Assembly (NCBI GenBank): GCA_051531935.1 | Contig: JAOPTR010000016.1 | Location: 62,001 to 126,000 of the forward strand | Length of the DNA stretch: 64,000 bases | Reading direction: 5' to 3' | Origin: OCS116 sp051531935 | Lineage (GTDB): Bacteria; Pseudomonadota; Alphaproteobacteria; Rhizobiales; OSC116 | Shown here: positions 51,654-60,739 of the stretch, one piece after another | How positions within the stretch are numbered: position 1 is the first letter of the stretch | Layout of the letters: each line of letters starts with the position of its first letter | The notes under the pieces: model-generated | The model's database searches: none | Seen by the model: the letters and a program-made list of their open reading frames with translations, nothing else | Told to the model about the DNA's origin: nothing | Made by a program: the position numbers and the translations under genes

Positions 51654-52948
51654 TCTGGTTTTTTGCGTTGCATAAGCGCAACAAAGAAACCATCTGTTTG
51701 ATGCTGATGAGGTGTGAGCAACAATGTACCCTCTAAACTAGCAGCAGATTTGGGAGCTTCAGTTTTAACATTGAGTTCCCATTCAGTTGCGTAATTTAGC
51801 AATTCAAACTCTTCATTTTTTTCGAGGAAATTTGTGACTTGAGTTTCATTTTCTTCTGTGAACATGGAACAAGTTGCATAAACAAGTTTACCGCCTTTTT
51901 TAACCAATTTAGCAGCAGATTCAAGTATTTGTGCTTGTCTTTGAACAATCTGATTTAAGCCATCTTTAGTTAAATTAAATCGCGCATCTGGCGAACGACG
52001 CCATGTGCCAGTGCCTGAACAAGGCGCATCTACAAATGTGATGTCGATATTTTCGGCTAATTCATAAATAAGTTGGTTGGTTTTTTCGTTGCCCAATTTG
52101 TGCATTTGTACATTGTGCAATTTTGCGCGATCTACACGCGGTTTAATGGCTTTCAGACGACTTAGGTCGATGTCCATTGCATAGACCTGGCCTTTGTTTT
52201 CCATCTGCGCTGCAAGAGCCAGAGTTTTACCGCCGCCGCCTGCGCAATAGTCTACGATTGCCATTTTTGGCTTTGCACCCGCAAGCAAGCTTGCCACTTG
52301 TGCAGCTTCGTCTTGAATCTCGACAGCGCCATAACGATATGATGGTGATTGGGTGAGCTGAGTTGTTGGCTCTAGACGCAAGCCAATGGGAGACCACGGC
52401 ATTGTTGATGATTCTAGGCCTTGTTTTGACAAAGCTTTTTGCGCATCATCTAATGTGGTTTGAGCTGTATTCACCCGCACATCTAAAGATGCTTTTTGAT
52501 TAAGCGCTTCAAGTTCTGATTCAGTTTGGTCGCCGAACTGGCTGTTAAACTTATCGAATTGCCAATCAGCTAAGTTGTGCAGCACAGCTTGTGGTGCATC
52601 TTTTATATCTTTTGCGGCTTGGATGGCTGCGATTTCATCATCTGACAGGTTTTCGGCGGCATATTTTTCGCCACCAAATTTTGCGGCCACTGTCGCGGCA
52701 TCATCGCCCTGCCCTAGCAAATAAGCTGCAACCAATGAGCGAGGCTCGGCACTGCCAATTACATATTCGTAAGAGCGTAGGTTGCGATAAATGTCGTAAA
52801 TAATTGTGCGGATAGCACGTTTGTCTTTACTGCCAGCGTAACGATTGGCTTTAAAATATCCATCTAGATATTTATCGGTCGGTTGACCCGTTTCGAACAG
52901 TGTTGATAAAATTTCTATAGCGGCTGCTAAATGGGCTTCGGCTCTCAT
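51650..52948 (-). CDS. RsmB/NOP-family rRNA (cytosine-C5) methyltransferase
   Basis: A 432-residue SAM-dependent RNA methyltransferase. An N-terminal NusB-like helical domain precedes the Rossmann fold: VDYCAGGGGKTLALAAQM (SAM site), FVDAPCSGTGTWRRSP (motif IV with PC) and YATCSMFTEEN (motif VI with TC), the two catalytic Cys of the NOP2/RsmB group. It lacks the full-length RsmB architecture only slightly. In relatives it lies between guaA and guaB, as it does loosely here. The target is probably 16S rRNA. Confidence 0.92.
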   Translation of the reverse strand: MRAEAHLAAAIEILSTLFETGQPTDKYLDGYFKANRYAGSKDKRAIRTIIYDIYRNLRSYEYVIGSAEPRSLVAAYLLGQGDDAATVAAKFGGEKYAAENLSDDEIAAIQAAKDIKDAPQAVLHNLADWQFDKFNSQFGDQTESELEALNQKASLDVRVNTAQTTLDDAQKALSKQGLESSTMPWSPIGLRLEPTTQLTQSPSYRYGAVEIQDEAAQVASLLAGAKPKMAIVDYCAGGGGKTLALAAQMENKGQVYAMDIDLSRLKAIKPRVDRAKLHNVQMHKLGNEKTNQLIYELAENIDITFVDAPCSGTGTWRRSPDARFNLTKDGLNQIVQRQAQILESAAKLVKKGGKLVYATCSMFTEENETQVTNFLEKNEEFELLNYATEWELNVKTEAPKSAASLEGTLLLTPHQHQTDGFFVALMQRKKPD

Positions 52949-53030
52949 AATATGCGGCTTTCCGTCTGTATTTTTAAAATTGAAACTAGCTATTAAGCCC
53001 CTTTTTACGTGAAAGCAAGAATAAAATATC

Positions 53031-53060
53031 TTGACATGTTACCATTTAGTCACCTATAAA
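53031..53060 (+). promoter_or_regulatory. Promoter giving a probably leaderless mRNA
   Basis: TTGACA (53031-53036) and TATAAA (53055-53060) are 18 bases apart. The ArsR start ATG at 53066 lies five bases after the -10 box, so the transcript would begin at or near the A of ATG. No ribosome site precedes the ATG. Confidence 0.65.
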
Positions 53061-53065
53061 GAACT

Positions 53066-53398
53066 ATGGATGATATATTTAAAGCACTCGCAGATGCAAA
53101 CCGCAGAAAATTATTGGATGCTTTGGCAATTGAAGATGGCCAGACATTGCAACAATTGGAAGCTGCACTGCCTAAAATGACCCGATTTGGCGTGATGAAA
53201 CATTTAAAGCTGTTAGAAGCTGCAAACCTAGTTTCAACACGAAAAGTAGGACGCTTTAAATACCATTATCTGAACCCTGTGCCGATTGCCGAAATATCCA
53301 ACAGGTGGATTGATAAATTTACCAAACATACGGCAACCGACATGAATAAACTAAAAGAGCGGCTTGAGAATATAAACAGTGAGGAAAATAAACCATGA
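53066..53398 (+). CDS. ArsR-family winged-helix regulator
   Basis: A 110-residue regulator of the type paired with SRPBCC proteins: ALADANRRKLLDAL, LPKMTRFGVMKHLKLLEAAN (recognition helix region), then the wing STRKVGRFKYHYLN. Such regulators control the SRPBCC gene next door. Its TGA overlaps an ATG (53395) that begins a very short frame like an SRPBCC N-terminus. It is expressed from the leaderless-type promoter at 53031. Confidence 0.88.
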   Translation: MDDIFKALADANRRKLLDALAIEDGQTLQQLEAALPKMTRFGVMKHLKLLEAANLVSTRKVGRFKYHYLNPVPIAEISNRWIDKFTKHTATDMNKLKERLENINSEENKP

Positions 53399-53454
53399 AG
53401 CCAAGACATGTGTATGTGACTTCATATTTTACCAAATATTTTGACAAATATTGA
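53395..53454 (+). pseudogene. 19-codon vestige of an SRPBCC gene start
   Basis: ATGA couples it to the ArsR stop. It encodes MKPRHVYVTSYFTKYFDKY and then TGA. The first eight residues resemble MKPQQVYVSY, the start of the intact SRPBCC gene at 53521. It looks like the leftover 5' end of an earlier, directly coupled SRPBCC gene. Confidence 0.55.
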
Positions 53455-53520
53455 CAGGCTAAAACACTGTTAGAAACCAAGAAGCCACTTAAAATGTAAC
53501 CTAGAGTAAGGAAGACTGAA

Positions 53521-53955
53521 ATGAAACCACAACAAGTATATGTATCTTACATTCAAACCTCAATTGATGACCTATGGGCTGCTTTGACTGATCCTGACGA
53601 GACTGTGAAATACTTTTTTGGCACAAAATTAGTGTCTGGCATGGAAAAGGGTGATGCTATTGCCTTTGATACAGCCGACGGCGATGCTGCAATATCTGGC
53701 GAAATTTTGGAAAACACGCCAAAGAGTAAATTTGCCTATACATTTAAGGGCAATAAAACCGACGATGGCACTGTTGAGCCATATAGCCGTGTGACCTATG
53801 AGCTTGAAGAAACCGAAAATGCAGTGAAATTTACGCTGATTCATGACCAGTTTGAAAATGAAAACCAGACGTTTAACAGCGTTTCTGGCGGGTGGCCGAT
53901 TGTGCTATCTGGCCTAAAAACTTACCTAGAAACTGGTAAATCTATCGACATATAA
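53521..53955 (+). CDS. SRPBCC (AHSA1-like) protein
   Basis: A 144-residue START/AHSA1-like protein: VSYIQTSIDDLWAALTDPDE at the N-terminus, then YSRVTYELEETENAVKFTLI and a C-terminal helix after GGWPIVLSGLKTYLETG. The fold binds hydrophobic ligands. AAGGAAG precedes the start. It is paired with the ArsR regulator 120 bases upstream; a vestigial start between them suggests rearrangement of the pair. Confidence 0.88.
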   Translation: MKPQQVYVSYIQTSIDDLWAALTDPDETVKYFFGTKLVSGMEKGDAIAFDTADGDAAISGEILENTPKSKFAYTFKGNKTDDGTVEPYSRVTYELEETENAVKFTLIHDQFENENQTFNSVSGGWPIVLSGLKTYLETGKSIDI

Positions 53956-53962
53956 GCAAGTG

Positions 53963-53990
53963 GCCGCCGATGACTCGGCGGCTATTTTTA
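53963..53990. terminator. Bidirectional terminator
   Basis: GCCGCCGA-TGAC-TCGGCGGC followed by TATTTTTA, between the convergent SRPBCC gene and the small membrane protein gene, overlapping the stop of the latter. Confidence 0.85.
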
Positions 53991-54419
53991 TGATATCCAA
54001 CCTTTAGCACGGCTGCTACGGGCAAACCATATAAGAAAAATACCGATAATTATAATCATGATAGGCATGGACATTGCGCCTGGGCCATAATCTGTAATAT
54101 GTTCGCTCATAAAGAACGAATAATACATTTGCACCAAAACCGAAATAAACGAAATGATGAATAATGGCGTGGCTAATTTATTACGCAACATCATAAAGCT
54201 GCAACCTAATGCGCCTGCAATGACTGACGTGCCATAGGCCACAGTGAACCATGTTGGATTGGCTTCGAGTGCCATACGCTCTGCTTCGGCCATATTTTCT
54301 AGCATATCAGGTGATATGAGCATTTGCATAACAAAGGCACTTACGCCTAGCAAATTCCATAACAACCCCGCAACGGCAGCGACCCAATACCATTTGGGAA
54401 TTTTTATAAATTCTGTCAT
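53988..54419 (-). CDS. Small four-TM membrane protein, unknown function
   Basis: A 143-residue protein with four hydrophobic segments (about residues 10-32, 58-77, 83-102 and 112-133). The start is ATG 54419, with AAGGA upstream. NPTWFTVAYGTSVIAGALGC and the terminal WFARSSRAKGW resemble proteins annotated only as hypothetical inner-membrane proteins. No catalytic residues are recognisable. Single gene between a terminator and the enoyl-CoA hydratase gene. Confidence 0.8.
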   Translation of the reverse strand: MTEFIKIPKWYWVAAVAGLLWNLLGVSAFVMQMLISPDMLENMAEAERMALEANPTWFTVAYGTSVIAGALGCSFMMLRNKLATPLFIISFISVLVQMYYSFFMSEHITDYGPGAMSMPIMIIIIGIFLIWFARSSRAKGWIS

Positions 54420-54482
54420 TTTGTGTCCTTTAAAAGACTCATTGATAGCTAAAAACCACCCTAAAGACATTTAGACTTTAGA

Positions 54483-55262
54483 TTATTTATGAGTCCACTT
54501 GGCTTCACGTTTATCTAAAAATGCTTGCATGCCTTCGGTGCGGTCTGCTGTCGCGAAACTGCCGTAGAATAGACGTTGCTCGGCAAGCAAGCCTTCTTGC
54601 AATGTGGTTTCGAACGCGCGATTGACGGCCTCTTTAACGCGGATTGAAGCGATGAGCGATTTACTTGCCACTTCTTGTGCGACTGCCAAAGCATCATCAG
54701 CGAAGGTTTCGCTATCAAATACGCGGCTTACAAAACCCATTTCCATAGCTTCTTTGGCGGAAATCATGCGACCAGTGAGGCATAAATCCATTGTTAATTG
54801 TTTGCCGATTGTGCGGGCTAAACGTTGCGAGCCACCCATGCCCGGTATTGTACCTAAGTTAATTTCGGGCTGGCCGAATTTAGCACGATCGGATGCGATT
54901 ATCATATCGCACATCAATGCTAACTCGCACCCACCACCCAGAGCAAAGCCGTTAACAGCGGCAATTGTTGGCTTGCGAATGTCAGCAATAACATCATGCG
55001 TGCCTGTGAAATAATTCCCATCATAAACTTGGTTGAAACTCAGTTTTACCATTTCTGAAATATCGGCACCTGCTACAAAAGCTTTGCCTGCACCTGTGAG
55101 CATGATAACGCCAATATCGGTATTTGCATCGAAAGCTCTGGCGGCATGGGCTAGTTCTGTCGCGATGTCATCGCCCAAAGCATTGAGGGTTTGCGGCTTG
55201 TTAAAGCGAATCACGCCGACGCGACCATGGGTTTCGACTTCTATTACGTTGTAATCTGACAT
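54483..55262 (-). CDS. Enoyl-CoA hydratase/isomerase
   Basis: A 259-residue crotonase. ATG 55262 has GGGA upstream; the ORF extends a few codons further. The oxyanion-hole motifs are AGKAFVAGADI and ALGGGCELALMCD; catalytic Glu residues are expected in CELA and in GQPEINLGTIPG, both visible. It hydrates trans-2-enoyl-CoA in fatty-acid beta-oxidation. Divergent from a TetR gene, which probably regulates it. Confidence 0.92.
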   Translation of the reverse strand: MSDYNVIEVETHGRVGVIRFNKPQTLNALGDDIATELAHAARAFDANTDIGVIMLTGAGKAFVAGADISEMVKLSFNQVYDGNYFTGTHDVIADIRKPTIAAVNGFALGGGCELALMCDMIIASDRAKFGQPEINLGTIPGMGGSQRLARTIGKQLTMDLCLTGRMISAKEAMEMGFVSRVFDSETFADDALAVAQEVASKSLIASIRVKEAVNRAFETTLQEGLLAEQRLFYGSFATADRTEGMQAFLDKREAKWTHK

Positions 55263-55436
55263 TTTATTTCCCAATTTTGTTTATTGAATATTCGCCAATA
55301 TTTGGCTGAATGTCCACTATTTTTAATTAGCATTACGGGTTTTAATTGATTGCATTTTGGGTTTGATCTACCTCTGGCAAACTTGGTTTCTATGGTATAT
55401 AAGGATATAACAATACGGCCGCGTATGGAAAATAAA

Positions 55437-55994
55437 ATGGTGAAAACATCTAAATTAGGCAGAGAAGACTGGATAAAGGCCGCGTTTCACACATTGAGTG
55501 AAAGCGGCGTAACTGCTGTGCGCGTTGAAGTGCTTGCCAAAAGATTGGGTGTGACCAAAGGTAGTTTTTACTGGCATTTTAAAAACCGCCAAACTTTGTT
55601 AAATGATTTACTAGAAAAATGGCGCACCGAACAACGGGTTATGAACCGTGTTGATGTGATTGGTGGTAGCCCACGTGAAAAGCTTGTGAATTTATTAGAT
55701 GCTGTGCCACGTAGCGAGCGCAGAACCAACATTGGCGCAACCGAACTGGCTGTGCGGTCTTGGGCTAGAATGGATGAGAATGCGGCCAAAACCATTGCGA
55801 TTGTTGACGAAGAACGCATCGAATGGGTGAAAAGCTATTTTGTAGATATGGGATATGATGAAAAAACCGCTGAATCGCGTGCGTTTTTAACCTATGGCTA
55901 TATTATGGTACAGGGCATATTCTCTTTAGAAAATATGCCCCATATTCTTGAACGTATACATGATGATGTGCTTGAACTTTTGTTCAGCAAATAA
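55437..55994 (+). CDS. TetR-family regulator
   Basis: About 185 residues from ATG 55437 (MVKTSKLGRED), with GGAAA upstream; in-frame ATGs at 55425 and 55392 are alternatives. HTH: VRVEVLAKRLGVTKGSFYWHF. The C-terminal domain is helical. Its stop abuts the guaB stop on the other strand. Divergent from the enoyl-CoA hydratase gene, so a fatty-acid-metabolism role is plausible. Confidence 0.87.
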   Translation: MVKTSKLGREDWIKAAFHTLSESGVTAVRVEVLAKRLGVTKGSFYWHFKNRQTLLNDLLEKWRTEQRVMNRVDVIGGSPREKLVNLLDAVPRSERRTNIGATELAVRSWARMDENAAKTIAIVDEERIEWVKSYFVDMGYDEKTAESRAFLTYGYIMVQGIFSLENMPHILERIHDDVLELLFSK

Positions 55995-57449
55995 TTACAT
56001 TTTCGTTGGATAATTTGGCGCTTCACGCGTGATGGTTACATCATGTGTATGACTTTCGCGCAATGATGCTGATGTGATTTGCACAAATTCGGCTTTCTTT
56101 TGGAAATCTTTAAGATTGTGCCCACCGACATAACCCATAGAGGCTCGTAAGCCGCCAACCATTTGATGCAATACACTTTCGACACTGCCTTTAAATGCCA
56201 CTTGGCCTTCAATGCCTTCTGGTACAAGTTTATGCGTTTCTGATACTTCTTGTTGGAAGTAGCGATCGGCTGATCCGCCTGCCATAGCACCAACACTACC
56301 CATGCCGCGATAGCTTTTATAAGTACGGCCTTGATAGAGGAATGTTTCGCCTGGGCTTTCAGTTGTACCGGCAAGCATAGAGCCAACCATAACACAAGCA
56401 GCGCCAGCAGCGATGGCTTTTGCAAAATCGCCACTATATTTAATGCCGCCATCGGCAATAATGGTTGCGTTATGCTTATCGGCTTGCTCGACACAGTCCA
56501 TAATGGCAGTGAGTTGAGGCACGCCAACACCAGCTACAATACGTGTGGTACAAATTGAACCTGGCCCAATACCCACTTTAACGGCATCCGCACCAGCTTT
56601 GATAAGAGCTTCTGTTGCACTGGCTGTGGCAACATTACCTGCAACCAATTTAACTTTATTTGATAATTTACGAATTTCTTCAACTGATTTAATCACACCT
56701 GAAGAATGACCATGTGCAGTATCAATAACCAACATATCAACACCAGCGTCAATTAATGCCTGCGCATAATATAGGCCTTTTTCGCCAACTGTTGTGGCAG
56801 CGCCTACACGCAAACGGCCCAACTCATCTTTACAAGCATTCGGGTAGTTTTTAGCTTTATCCATGTCTTTAACGGTGATGAGGCCGACGCATTTATATTC
56901 ATCGTCCACCACAACTAATTTTTCAATGCGGCTTTTGTGGAACAGCATTTTAGCTTCTTCTTGAGACACGCCTTCTTTTACCGTGATCAGGTTTTCTCTG
57001 GTCATCAGCTCATGAATAGGTTGATCGGGGTTGGTGGCAAAACGCACATCGCGGTTGGTGAGAATACCGACTAATTTACCATCTTTTTCGACAACAGGAA
57101 GGCCTGAAATTTTACGATCGGCCATCACCTGCTTGGCTTGTGCCAATGTTACAGTTGGGTAAACAGTCACAGGGTCGATAACCATGCCGCTTTCGAATTT
57201 TTTAACTTTTTCGACATTGCGGGCTTGTTGCTCGGCGGTTAAATTGCGATGCAAAACACCCATACCACCACTTTGAGCCATAGCAATGGCTAAACGCGCT
57301 TCGGTTACGGTGTCCATCGCAGCAGATAAAATAGGAATGCCTAAGTTTAAATTACCGCAAATTGTTGTGCCAGTATTGACTTGGCCAGGCAAAACGTCAG
57401 ACGCGCCAGGCTGTAGTAAAACATCATCAAATGTAAGGGCTTGTTTCAT
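55995..57449 (-). CDS. guaB: IMP dehydrogenase
   Basis: A 484-residue GuaB with a full (beta/alpha)8 barrel and a CBS-domain pair at about residues 90-200 (PVTVYPTVTL, GLPVVEKDGKLVGIL, KLVVVDDEYKCVGL). The catalytic Cys is C300 in GPGSICTTRIV; the flap has YKSYRGMGS and the C-terminus ends in HDVTITREAPNYP. It oxidises IMP to XMP for GuaA. Read from its own upstream region on the minus strand. Confidence 0.97.
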   Translation of the reverse strand: MKQALTFDDVLLQPGASDVLPGQVNTGTTICGNLNLGIPILSAAMDTVTEARLAIAMAQSGGMGVLHRNLTAEQQARNVEKVKKFESGMVIDPVTVYPTVTLAQAKQVMADRKISGLPVVEKDGKLVGILTNRDVRFATNPDQPIHELMTRENLITVKEGVSQEEAKMLFHKSRIEKLVVVDDEYKCVGLITVKDMDKAKNYPNACKDELGRLRVGAATTVGEKGLYYAQALIDAGVDMLVIDTAHGHSSGVIKSVEEIRKLSNKVKLVAGNVATASATEALIKAGADAVKVGIGPGSICTTRIVAGVGVPQLTAIMDCVEQADKHNATIIADGGIKYSGDFAKAIAAGAACVMVGSMLAGTTESPGETFLYQGRTYKSYRGMGSVGAMAGGSADRYFQQEVSETHKLVPEGIEGQVAFKGSVESVLHQMVGGLRASMGYVGGHNLKDFQKKAEFVQITSASLRESHTHDVTITREAPNYPTKM

Positions 57450-57566
57450 GGGTCAACCTCGATTTAGATTTAGAGTATTGACACTGGTAAATAGTCCCAA
57501 TGGGGGCAAGCTGTAAAGACTTTTTTAACAAATATACCTTTTATCAGCCATACAGCCAATCTAGGG

Positions 57567-58112
57567 TTAATTTTCGGCCATATAATAGGCCTTCGGAACG
57601 CGTAATATTTCACACTGTACAAAGTCTTCGCCATCGAAGGCCAAGCGAATACCTTCGCAATAACCGATGGCATTGCCCCATTCGGCATGATGAGCATTTG
57701 GCATAGCTGCCACCATGCCAAGCTCGATAATAAGCCCGTGGCTTATTAATAAGGTGTTTTGAGCGTCGGGCATTTGCCTGAGGATGTCGATCCATAAACT
57801 GGACTGAGCTTGTGCGAATTCGGCGACAATACCGCCCTCGGCAACAACATCGGCAATGCGAGAAAATGGCACTGGCCATCCGACATATTTAAAAATGGAA
57901 TCAGGTAGATGGCCTAAGTCTCTCATCGTTGTATCGAACCGCCCTGCCATATGATTAGCAGTTTGCTTAGCGCGTTGCAGGTCAGAGCTAACCACAAGTT
58001 GGAAAGGCCGCTGAGCCTTGCTTACCAATTTGGCAAGTGTGACACCCTTGGGCGACACAAAAACATCGGGTTTATTGCGCATAGTGTGACGTCTGATCTC
58101 AAGTATACGCAA
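57567..58112 (-). CDS. Histidine phosphatase-family protein
   Basis: About 181 residues starting at TTG 58112, placed six bases after GGGGGAG; earlier in-frame codons would run into rlmE. The phosphatase signature is ILEIRRHTMR near the N-terminus, with SSDLQRAKQTA and the distal His in LISHGLIIEL. The usual RHG is RHT here. The substrate is unknown. It lies 28 bases downstream of rlmE on the same strand. Confidence 0.85.
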   Translation of the reverse strand: MRILEIRRHTMRNKPDVFVSPKGVTLAKLVSKAQRPFQLVVSSDLQRAKQTANHMAGRFDTTMRDLGHLPDSIFKYVGWPVPFSRIADVVAEGGIVAEFAQAQSSLWIDILRQMPDAQNTLLISHGLIIELGMVAAMPNAHHAEWGNAIGYCEGIRLAFDGEDFVQCEILRVPKAYYMAEN

Positions 58113-58140
58113 ATCACTCTCCCCCTCAATTTTGTTTGGC

Positions 58141-58842
58141 TTAGTTTTCGCCTCTAAAGCCTGTGGCAAGCACAAACATTTCCGAGCTATCTTTACGGCT
58201 GGCATTTGGTTTTACGTGACGCACCACTTTAAAATCTTTACGCAAGTCATTTAGAATTTCGCGCTCCGCACCACCTTGTAGCACTTTAGCAAGAAATATA
58301 CCTTCGGGGTTTAGCACTTGGCGTGCAAACCATAAAGCAGCTTCACATAGACCGATGATTCTTAAATGATCGGTTTGCTTATGACCTGTGGACGATGCCG
58401 CCATATCTGACATGACCATATCCACCCGACCATTTGGAATTAATTCCTTAAGCTTGTCCATCATTTCTTCTTCCAAGAAATCACCTTGAATGACGGTACA
58501 ACCAGAAACGGGTTCTACTTCTTGCAAATCAATGCCGATTAAGGAGCCATGGCCTTTGTCGATGCCAATTTTATTACTGGCATATTGCAACCAACCACCT
58601 GGCGCACAGCCGAGATCGACAATGTGCATGTCTTTTTTAAGAAGATGATATTTTTCATTAATTTCGGATAGCTTGAAAGTCGCACGGCTGCGGTAGCCTT
58701 CTTTTTTGGCTTTCACAACATAAGGGTCGTTCAACTGGCGTTGCAACCATAGCTTTGAAGAAAGACGACGGCCTTTGGCGGTTTTCACTCTAATATGTAA
58801 TTCGCGTGAGCCTTTTGATGGCCCGCTAGATTTTTTTGCCAT
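58141..58842 (-). CDS. rlmE: 23S rRNA 2'-O-ribose U2552 methyltransferase
   Basis: A 233-residue RlmE/FtsJ with a basic N-terminus. SAM site VDLGCAPGGWLQY; catalytic tetrad regions RSRATFKLSEI (Lys), MSDMAASSTGHK (Asp), LAKVLQGGAER (Lys) and SSEMFVLATGF (Glu). It methylates U2552 of 23S rRNA in the large subunit. It lies 8 bases after the Ppx/GppA gene, a typical alphaproteobacterial arrangement. Confidence 0.95.
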   Translation of the reverse strand: MAKKSSGPSKGSRELHIRVKTAKGRRLSSKLWLQRQLNDPYVVKAKKEGYRSRATFKLSEINEKYHLLKKDMHIVDLGCAPGGWLQYASNKIGIDKGHGSLIGIDLQEVEPVSGCTVIQGDFLEEEMMDKLKELIPNGRVDMVMSDMAASSTGHKQTDHLRIIGLCEAALWFARQVLNPEGIFLAKVLQGGAEREILNDLRKDFKVVRHVKPNASRKDSSEMFVLATGFRGEN

Positions 58843-58850
58843 GTGAATTC

Positions 58851-60329
58851 CTATAAACTACTTTTGTCAGCTAAGTCGCTGCTCATTAAATTCGTTAGAA
58901 TGCCTTCACGCAAGCCACGGTCGGCCACGCGGGTGCGTTCTGCTGGCCATCTTTTGTAGATAGCGTTGAAAATAGCACAGCCTGCAAGCACAAGATCGGC
59001 ACGCTCGGCACCGATACATGGGTGCTTAGAGCGCCCTTCAAATTCCATATCAATCAGCTTGTTGGTGACACCGATGGTGAGCGCACTTTCTAGCCAAAAA
59101 CCATCAATTCGGCGGCGATCATATTGTTTTAAATCTAAATGAATGCCTGCAACGGTTGTTACCGTGCCAGAGGTGCCTAAAAGATGTATTTTATCGGTAG
59201 ATATTTTCTCAGAAATATTATGCTTTTTTTCAAAAGGAGCTAAAAACTCATCGACATATTCGACCATTTTATCCATCAAATCATGTGTCACATTTTTGCC
59301 GCCGAATTTTTCGGACAATGTAACCACGCCAATGGGCAGGCTTGTCCAATCGACAATGCGATAATTGGGATGGAATGATGATTCTTCTATTTTATGCTCG
59401 TGATCAGGGTCGGCATCTGGTGCAATTTCGACTAATATTAGCTCAGAAGAGCCACCACCAATGTCAAATACAACAGCGTAATTGCTACGCTCATCTAACA
59501 ATGCGGCACAACCTGCAACGGCAAGTTGGGCTTCGGTTTTTTGCTCGATAATTTCTAGTTTTAGACCTGTTTCAGCATGCACACGATGGATAAATTCGGC
59601 GCCATTTTCGGCACGTCGGCAAGCTTCTGTTGCGATCAGCCGAGATTTATGTACACCACGATAGGCCATTTTTTCGCTACAGACTTTAAGCGCATCAATG
59701 GTTCTATCCATCGCTTCATCGGACAGGCGAGCGTTTTTACCCAGCCCCTCACCCAAACGAATGATGCGTGAAAAGCTATCAACCACGCGAAAGCCACGAC
59801 GTTGTGGACGAGCAAGCAAGAGACGGCAGTTATTTGTACCTAAATCTAATGCGCCATAAATGGCTGTTTTTTGACCCTTTTGATGGCGATTTTGGCGCAC
59901 ATAAGGATGAGAAACCTGACGTTGTTTATTTTCTGATCTATGTTTTTTACGCGCGGCCTTTTGCTCTAAAAACCCTCGATTTTGACGATGAGATTCTGGC
60001 GAATGGTTATCGGATTCGCGGCGTTTTGGCGCGGTAGCGCCGTTTTCATGTGTTGTTTCACTTTGATGAGCAGATTTATCATGTGCGAATTCAGCTCTAG
60101 CGCCTTGCCGATCTGAATGTTTCTTAAAATGTTTTTGGGAATTGTGGCTATTGCCATAAGAACCGTTTTTTACATTTTTTTCGTTTGAAACCTCGCCTTT
60201 ACCTTGATTATCTAACTCATTAAATTCATTAGCAGAATCATTATTCTGCCGCTTATTTTTAAAGTGACGACCAACACCTTTAGGCTTATTGCCCTTATCG
60301 GTATTTGTACTCAACTTATATCCTTTCAT
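58851..60329 (-). CDS. Ppx/GppA-family exopolyphosphatase
   Basis: About 492 residues from ATG 60329 (MKGYKLST); a start nine codons earlier is possible. The first ~155 residues are basic, Asn/Lys/His-rich and probably disordered. The ASKHA fold then begins at AIYGALDLGTNNCRLLLA, with FDIGGGSSELILVE and GTSGTVTTVAGIH. It hydrolyses polyphosphate or pppGpp. Upstream of rlmE in an operon. Long basic leaders occur in relatives but vary in sequence. Confidence 0.9.
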   Translation of the reverse strand: MKGYKLSTNTDKGNKPKGVGRHFKNKRQNNDSANEFNELDNQGKGEVSNEKNVKNGSYGNSHNSQKHFKKHSDRQGARAEFAHDKSAHQSETTHENGATAPKRRESDNHSPESHRQNRGFLEQKAARKKHRSENKQRQVSHPYVRQNRHQKGQKTAIYGALDLGTNNCRLLLARPQRRGFRVVDSFSRIIRLGEGLGKNARLSDEAMDRTIDALKVCSEKMAYRGVHKSRLIATEACRRAENGAEFIHRVHAETGLKLEIIEQKTEAQLAVAGCAALLDERSNYAVVFDIGGGSSELILVEIAPDADPDHEHKIEESSFHPNYRIVDWTSLPIGVVTLSEKFGGKNVTHDLMDKMVEYVDEFLAPFEKKHNISEKISTDKIHLLGTSGTVTTVAGIHLDLKQYDRRRIDGFWLESALTIGVTNKLIDMEFEGRSKHPCIGAERADLVLAGCAIFNAIYKRWPAERTRVADRGLREGILTNLMSSDLADKSSL

Positions 60330-60446
60330 GGGCCTTATCGCCCTCGTTGGCAACAAACTAGCACAAGTGACAGCAATTTTATATTTAATTGTAAGTTTAT
60401 TTTAAGTTTTTTAGGTTACGTTGAGAAAGTAACTTTAGGAATGAAT

Positions 60447-60650
60447 ATGGAAATTTCGCCAATGACGGCTATGCAAGCGATGAGTGCGCAAGGCCAAACC
60501 CAACAATTGATGAATGTAAGCATGGTAAAAGCTGCGCATGCATCTGAAATGGCAATGGTGGATATGATGGAGCAAGCCACAAATATGGCAAGAGCTCAAC
60601 AAGCGCCCGCCCCTGTTGGCATGGGAAAACACGTCGATAAAATGGCGTAA
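60447..60650 (+). CDS. YjfB-like small protein
   Basis: A 67-residue protein. ATG 60447 has TAGGA six bases upstream. It is Met/Ala/Gln-rich and helical: MEISPMTAMQAMSAQGQTQQ followed by VSMVKAAHASEMAMVDMMEQ, as in the YjfB_motility family of putative motility proteins. Function unproven. It is divergent from ppx and convergent with the DAHP synthase gene. Confidence 0.7.
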   Translation: MEISPMTAMQAMSAQGQTQQLMNVSMVKAAHASEMAMVDMMEQATNMARAQQAPAPVGMGKHVDKMA

Positions 60651-60681
60651 ATAACCAGTTTTAAAACATTTCAAAACAAAA

Positions 60682-60703
60682 ATGGCTCGGAAAACCGAGC
60701 CAT
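60682..60703. terminator. Hairpin terminator between convergent genes
   Basis: ATGGCTCGG-AAAA-CCGAGCCAT, perfect nine-base stem. Read on the minus strand it is followed by TTTTTGTTTT, so it mainly terminates the DAHP synthase gene; it may also serve the small plus-strand gene. Confidence 0.85.
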
Positions 60704-60739
60704 CTTCAATTTCATCTTAAATGCTATCTAGATTGTCAT

